DNA of 64,000 nucleotides from Microvelia longipes (lineage: Eukaryota; Arthropoda; Insecta; Hemiptera; Veliidae): NCBI GenBank assembly GCA_018340805.1, contig JACMZG010001908.1, positions 41,250,803 to 41,314,802 of the forward strand. The letters are read 5' to 3'. The position numbers and the translations under genes were made by a program. Below the pieces are notes generated by a model. It searched no databases. It had not been told where the DNA came from and was given only the letters and a program-made list of their open reading frames with translations. Of the stretch, positions 59,001-64,000 are shown piece after piece. Position 1 is the first letter of the stretch, and each line of letters begins with the position of its first letter.

Positions 59001-60430
59001 GACTCCATTCGATAGTCCTTTGAATATTGAAAAGATTATTTCATATTTTGTCATTGGACTCGCATTGCTCGACCTCAGTCTGTTGACATTTAGCGTGTTA
59101 GATCTTAGAAAACACAAACTTTATACGCTTCTCCAATACTTTTAAACTCTATATTGGACAAGTTATCCCATGCCCATCTATTTTCCTTGAAAACGGTAGC
59201 AACACCTTTTTGCCTTAATGCTACCCTTGGCATCTAACGACCAACCAAGGCCCGAAGTTTCTATCTGGTTTAGTTCTCGAGATATATGGCTGTCCCAACT
59301 CAGCTGGTACAATCTATATATTTTCGCCAATGACTTAAAAACTAAAATATAATGGTTATATGGAATACATACTACAATTGCTTTATATGTCACGCTATCT
59401 GTCGATATTTCGTACGTCGAAAAAGTTACAGGCCGTCAAAGTTTGAAAATTCATGTCGAAAACCACTAAAACGTCAAAAGTACTTGAAATAGATAATTAT
59501 GATGAATCCTCAGTTTGAGGTGAACACAATGCTTTCCTACATAGCTACTGTAGCTGGTGAGAAAAAGTAAAAATTAAGCTGTAAGTGTAATATCGAAATT
59601 TTGATAAAAATCTATTCTTGGACATAACTTACCTGTAACAAATTTCACGAAGTACTTAGCAGTTTGAGAAATACAAGCAACATAGCTTCTGTACACCCTT
59701 AAGCACAATCTAGCCATAATAAGATGCATGGTTAGAATCATTTGATGTTTTGTAAGTATGATGAAGTTAGAGTCTTACACCAATAGAAGAGTGAAATGCA
59801 AAGTTAATTCTCTAATGACGATTACTTTAACCAGCTAAGATCTAAAACATAAATACATATAAAATTTATTTATTTATTAATACAATAACGGGCAAAATTA
59901 CCCTTTTTACAAAAATAATAATTAAGAAAAAATTAAGTTTTATAAAAATTGCACACACAAACATTAAAATTTTTTTATACATTATAAAAATTTAAGTACA
60001 AAAAAGAAATTATACATTATAAAAATTAAAGTACAAAAAAGAAATTTAAATTATAATATGAATAGACTAAAAAAAGAAATATCAATTTTGAATATAATCT
60101 AAAATTTAACAAGAATAAATTGTTTAATAATAAGGAAAATAATTTTACATGAAAAGGATGATAGATTAGTAATATAAGATATAGAAATAATTTAGAAATA
60201 ATTAAATAAGAATAATAATTAGAAATTAGATAGTTATAATTAAATTAAAAAAAGAATATACAAGCAAAAGTATAAAAAAATTAATTGATAAATAGTTGTC
60301 ACCAAAGTTAAAATTAAAAGTTAAGATAATGTATCAATGACATATAAGTAGAAAATAAATAAAATGATGGTAGTATATTAATCATATAAAAAATTTAAAA
60401 TAAAATAAAAAATTGAAATACAGTAACGTT
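59001..60430. other. Non-coding; extremely A+T-rich from 59.87 kb
   Basis: 59160-59420 is less A+T-rich and may be an old repeat (no coding domain recognised on either strand). 59990-60060 holds a local 36-bp duplication (TATACATTATAAAAATTAAA type). Confidence 0.4.
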
Positions 60431-60744
60431 AGGTTAATACAAAAAAAGTAAAAATTAAATTAAAAATGGTAACAAAATATAATTAAGATATAAAATCATA
60501 TTTATAAAACAAAAGGAAAAAAAATAATTAGTGACATAATTTGAGTCATTGTAAATTAACATGATCAAGTGATCTAATGCAATTGACAGGTTAATACAAA
60601 AAAAGTAAAAATTAAATTAAAAATGTTAACAAAATATAATAAAGAAATAAAATCATATTTATAAAACAAAAGGAAAAAAAATAATTAGTGACATAATTTG
60701 AGTCATTGTAAATTAACATGATCAAGTGATCTAATGCAATTGAC
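60431..60744. repeat. Recent 157-bp tandem duplication
   Basis: AGGTTAATACAAAAAAAGTA begins at 60431 and again at 60588. Both copies run to CTAATGCAATTGACA and differ at only a few positions. Confidence 0.94.
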
Positions 60745-60998
60745 AAAGGTAGAAAGTTTAAAATTAAATAAATTGAGGTCAGTAATTTGGCTTAACCGAT
60801 TAACAGTTTTCATCATTCTATTTATTGGTTTATTAAGTAAACAAAAGTAGTTTGTTTGACAATATGAAACATCGAATAAGGTTTGAGATCTAGAGTGGAA
60901 TTGAGGAACACGGATACGGATCATAGATAGGATGACCCATGATCATCCGAAAATATAGAGATAAAGGACATCTATAGACAAAATGCACAATATATCGT

Positions 60999-61034
60999 GT
61001 TTTTATGTTTAATCTATAGATTAAACATAAAAAC
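60999..61034. repeat. Perfect 36-bp palindrome
   Basis: GTTTTTATGTTTAATC (60999-61014), TATA, GATTAAACATAAAAAC (61019-61034). No mismatch. Confidence 0.92.
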
Positions 61035-62390
61035 AGCACTGGATTATCTGGATCAATGCATGCTTAGTAACGTGATAAACTATGAAACTAATTATTGTAC
61101 CTCATATGCAAATGTTTCATCAGAACTACAAAAGTTCAAAGCAAAACTAAGGTACATAAAACAGTAGCGGAACACGTAGCTTTCCTTGATGTACCCCTTA
61201 AAACACTCGCATGTAATCTATATCTGTTTGATTTTAATCATATAATGTAAGTTGGTTGTAATTATTCATTTTAATCTGAATAAATTGGATTTTAATAAGA
61301 GCTCATAAATATATAATGAGGATCCACCCACTTCCTGCTGGTAGAACAAAGTCTTTGTAAGTATAATTATAGAGATGTTCTTCAGTATGAAAAATTAGAT
61401 CTTAAAAATGAATCCTGAGCACACATTAGGCACACTCTGTAATACCGCCGCCGGTAAAATAAACCTTTTCTAAAATTCAAAAGATGACATTACCATCAAA
61501 TATTGTTACATTTTTGAACGAGCGTGAGTTCTTACATTAGAGGTTTTGGGACATAGCATATTTTTGTATGTGTTGCTGTAATTACTAATCACGTAGTACT
61601 AAATAAGTTGTAAGACCTATATAGTTTTTAGTTTATGTTCTACCAATCTTTTTAAATTGCCGACCAATATGGAGGACTGTTTAGTAATAAATAAGTAGTG
61701 CAATATGCTGCAACTAATTAATTTGCAAGGAATAATAATCAAGCTTCCAAAAGCTTGGAAGCCAAACTCAAACCGTTTGGAATAAGAAGAAGTATACAAC
61801 CTTTATTTCAACACCTCAAGTATATTCACGGTTTTTTTAGGAACAATTTTTGTAGGACAGCATTCAGTGTAATCAGTTGTAGGAAGGGTGACCGCTGTGG
61901 TTCAAATTATTTTTATGTATCATCATTCAAGAAATCAAGAAATTCAGCGAGCAATGTAAATCCTATATTTAGCTATATTTAATAATTAATATACCTAATC
62001 TGGCAAGCGAAACGAGCTTTTTAATAACTTTATACTTTATTACTAGGGGCAATCTAGCGGGTTGAGCATGCCTTTTTTAATATTTTATTATAAATATAAG
62101 CAATCCAACAAGCGAAGCGACCTTGTTAACAATATAAGCTTTAGCTTATTATTAATCATTCCTATAAGCTACTATGCATGTAAAGCGAGCTTTTTTCTAG
62201 TTATGTTTATTTATACTCATTTATACTGTACTCCTTGGCATTACAAGTAAAATAGGAATTATTCTTAAAACTTAAGTTATGATCTTAATTAGGGTAATAT
62301 TTATAGTTAATTAGTTAGTTAATAGTTAGTTTAATAGGATTTTTTTGTCGTTCGCTATTGTAAAAATTAAAAAGTTTCTTTATTGTGGAC
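61035..62390. other. A+T-rich non-coding with GCGAAGCG phrases
   Basis: AAGCGAAACGAGCTTTTTAA (about 62006), AACAAGCGAAGCGACCTTGT (about 62107) and TAAAGCGAGCTTTTTT (about 62180) recur roughly every 80-100 bases. No gene is supported. Open frames at 61617-61982 on both strands have no recognisable domain. Confidence 0.45.
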
Positions 62391-62846
62391 AGATTAATTA
62401 CACAAAAGTCCTATATTTTTTTAATATATAATAATTAACTAAACTGTCGACTAAAAATTAGTCATCATCAAAGTTTAACAATGTAAAATATAAAAAAATT
62501 CAAACTACTTCTTATTGCACCTTGGTATGGTTTGATAAGCTATGTTTAAAAAAACCGTTAAAATTTGTTACGTTAAAGAATTTTTAAAAAAATCAGTATT
62601 ACCAATAATTTTAGTTGTAAAACAATATTTTAAACTAAATTAAGAATTTCAAGATTAATTTACATTAATCTGGTTAATTAATGGTTTGCATAGCTTACCA
62701 AACCATACCAAGGTGCAATATGAAGTAGTTTGAAAAATTGTTTTTTTTTATTTTATATTGTTTAACTCTGATGATGACTAATTTTTAGTCGAAGGGTTAG
62801 TTAATTATTATATATTAAAAAAATATAGAACTTGTGAAATTAATCT
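62391..62846. mobile_element. Large foldback element with about 150-bp arms
   Basis: Left arm 62391-62550 and right arm 62689-62846 are reverse complements with some mismatches. They share AATATATAATAATTAACTAA, GACTAAAAATTAGTCATCAT and TTGCACCTTGGTATGGTTTG. The 140-base centre is A+T-rich. Each arm carries a CTGATGA/TTGATGA-T-GACTAA...TTAGTC module. No coding sequence. Confidence 0.85.
62768..62794 (+). ncRNA. Hammerhead-like module in right arm
   Basis: CTGATGA, T, stem GACTAA/TTAGTC, then GAAG (in place of GAAA). The left-arm counterpart (minus strand, 62447-62471) has TTGATGA and GACA, so it is more decayed. Confidence 0.35.
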
Positions 62847-63520
62847 GTTTTTATTTATAGTAAAAATATTAATTTGTAAAAAAAACACTGCTCTGATACC
62901 ACATGCACGCCGATTTATTTTTTTCAAAACGGACAATTTTACCATATTCACAGCACTAGAAACAATCAAAATTCTTTATTAGGTTTTCTTAATTTTTATG
63001 CTATCTTATATTTAAAAATTGAAATAATCGTAGTAAAATTATATGCATATTTTTTAAACTTAAACCTATAAAAAATCTAATTACAACTAACGTCCAGTCC
63101 CATCATAACAGTAATAATCAACTTAACAACCAAATAATACGTACTAAGTATTTGTACAACGAAATTAATAACAAGCTTCAGCAAAAATACTATAAAAATA
63201 ACTATTATTAAATTTGATTGACTTATCCTTTTTTGATACGAATGTTAATTCTTACATATTACGAAGAATAAACATTAAAATAACGTAAAAGCATCAATTA
63301 TGGCTGTTATCTTTTAGTTTTATTTTGTTTTATATTCAACAAGCTCTTGTTATCATGTTAAGAAATGCATAATTAATCAATGCTTAGGAATAAATTAATA
63401 GGTCCTACAGTTTTTTAACTGTTTCTCGATTTCTGTTATATTCTTTTATATTATTTATTTTAATAATTTATACTTTTAGTTTTATAGTATTTTACATTAT
63501 ACTATTTCCTTACTTTAACT
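62847..63520. other. A+T-rich non-coding, no feature supported
   Basis: Nothing recognised. Confidence 0.45.
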
Positions 63521-63690
63521 TTTTTACTTTTCCTTTTTCATACCATTGGTGCTTAGAAAAAGTATTGTTTTTTGCAAAAAAAAATCGCAACCGGGATTTG
63601 ACCTGAACATGCTACAGGTGTTTTTAAGACCCTCAGAGTGGTTTTCACAAAGTTGTCTGTGTGTTAGTTTTCATTGTAGTTTCCAGATAT
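63521..63690 (+). repeat. R1 dispersed repeat, diverged copy
   Basis: AAGTATTGTTTTTTGCAAAA, CGCAACCGGGATTTG, hairpin ACCTG/CAGGT (63601-63619), AAGACCCTCAGAGTGGTTTT and CACAAAGTTGTCTGTGTG. Same order as the other R1 copies. Confidence 0.75.
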
Positions 63691-63758
63691 TTCAATGTTC
63701 GATGTATTGTAATTAATCGAAGAATCAGCTACCGTCAATACTTGCTGTTGGATATGAA

Positions 63759-64000
63759 TATCCCTGGACCGGTTTCGGCATAACGCCATCATCAGCAGGC
63801 GGGGCAACACTCGAGCTCTCAACTAATAAAGTTATATCAGTGATTAACTTCAAGTCTTAATGAGCACGACGAGCCCTCTGATGATGTCGTCGTGCTCATT
63901 GAGACTAGAAGTTAATCACTGATATAACTTTATTAGTTGAGAGCTCGAGTGTTGCCCCGCCTGCTGATGATGGCGTTATGCTGAAACCGGTCCAGGGATA
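63759..64000. mobile_element. Inverted repeat with 114-bp arms and two hammerhead-like modules; continues past window
   Basis: Arms 63759-63872 and 63887-64000 are reverse complements with about three mismatches, around a 14-base loop GCCCTCTGATGATG. Arms contain CACTCGAGCTCTCAACTAAT and GTGATTAACTT. The outer end reads CTGCTGATGATGGCGTTATG then GAAACCGGTCCAGGGATA. It reaches the last base of the window, so the true right end is unknown. No coding sequence is visible. The organisation (paired modules in inverted repeat) suits a foldback or Penelope-like derivative. Confidence 0.88.
63964..63993 (+). ncRNA. Hammerhead-like module, best candidate pair
   Basis: The right arm has CTGATGA (63964-63970), T, GGC-GTTAT-GCT, GAAA (63983-63986), CCGG, TC then CAGG. 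The left arm (minus strand, 63773-63795) has a fully paired GGC/GCC. CCTG just before CTGATGA pairs with CAGG just after GGTC, giving a stem I, and GTC is a classic hammerhead cleavage triplet. Stem III is only A-CCGG-T, which is self-complementary and would favour a dimer. The extra T after CTGATGA departs from the standard core. Confidence 0.45.

Overview
The window is non-coding-rich, strongly A+T-rich eukaryotic DNA, most likely from an insect. It has long (TA)n and (CA)n microsatellites, many minisatellites, and dispersed inverted-repeat elements. It contains one convincing protein-coding exon, on the minus strand at 18659-19023. This exon carries a serine-rich stretch followed by a complete first LIM domain. 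The LIM sequence is of the Apterous / Lhx2-Lhx9 class of LIM-homeodomain transcription factors. The exon has a good acceptor (pyrimidine tract, TTACAG, with a tandem CAG) and a good donor (AG|GTTAGT), and is clearly richer in G+C than its surroundings. I found no second LIM exon, homeobox exon or initiator exon, so most of the window is probably intron and/or upstream flank of this gene. Family-level taxonomy cannot be settled from this sequence; Hemiptera is only a guess from composition and repeat style.

Layout. 1-18.6 kb: downstream intron (in the gene's orientation). It holds two copies of a foldback element (about 1.3-1.7 and 13.4-13.8 kb), minisatellites at 4.1, 5.5, 9.5 and 11 kb, and one long dispersed repeat at 15.1-15.9 kb. 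18.6-19.0 kb: the exon. 19-64 kb: presumed upstream intron or flank. It holds microsatellites, a 345-bp tandem array at 27.0-28.1 kb, minisatellites at 26.1, 30.9, 35.1 and 47.6 kb, several foldback elements (21.6, 28.7, 31.6, 46.2, 62.4, 63.8 kb), a hAT-type MITE (58.4-58.8 kb), a possible transposase relic (38.6-38.9 kb), a G+C-rich array of triloop hairpins (57.1-57.3 kb), and a CpG-rich patch near 53.2-53.3 kb that could be a promoter on the gene's strand.

The most interesting signal is a short module that recurs in otherwise different repeats. It reads CTGANGA, one extra T, a hairpin of variable sequence, GAAA, and often a short palindrome (CCGG, GCGC, GCCGGC). The stem is kept while its sequence changes, which suggests a folded RNA. 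The layout resembles a hammerhead ribozyme core as described in Penelope-like elements, with the extra T and very short stem III as departures. A second signal is a dispersed repeat family in which a hairpin sits at one fixed place between conserved flanks, with a different stem sequence in each copy. No bacterial genes, CRISPR array, rRNA or intact tRNA were seen.
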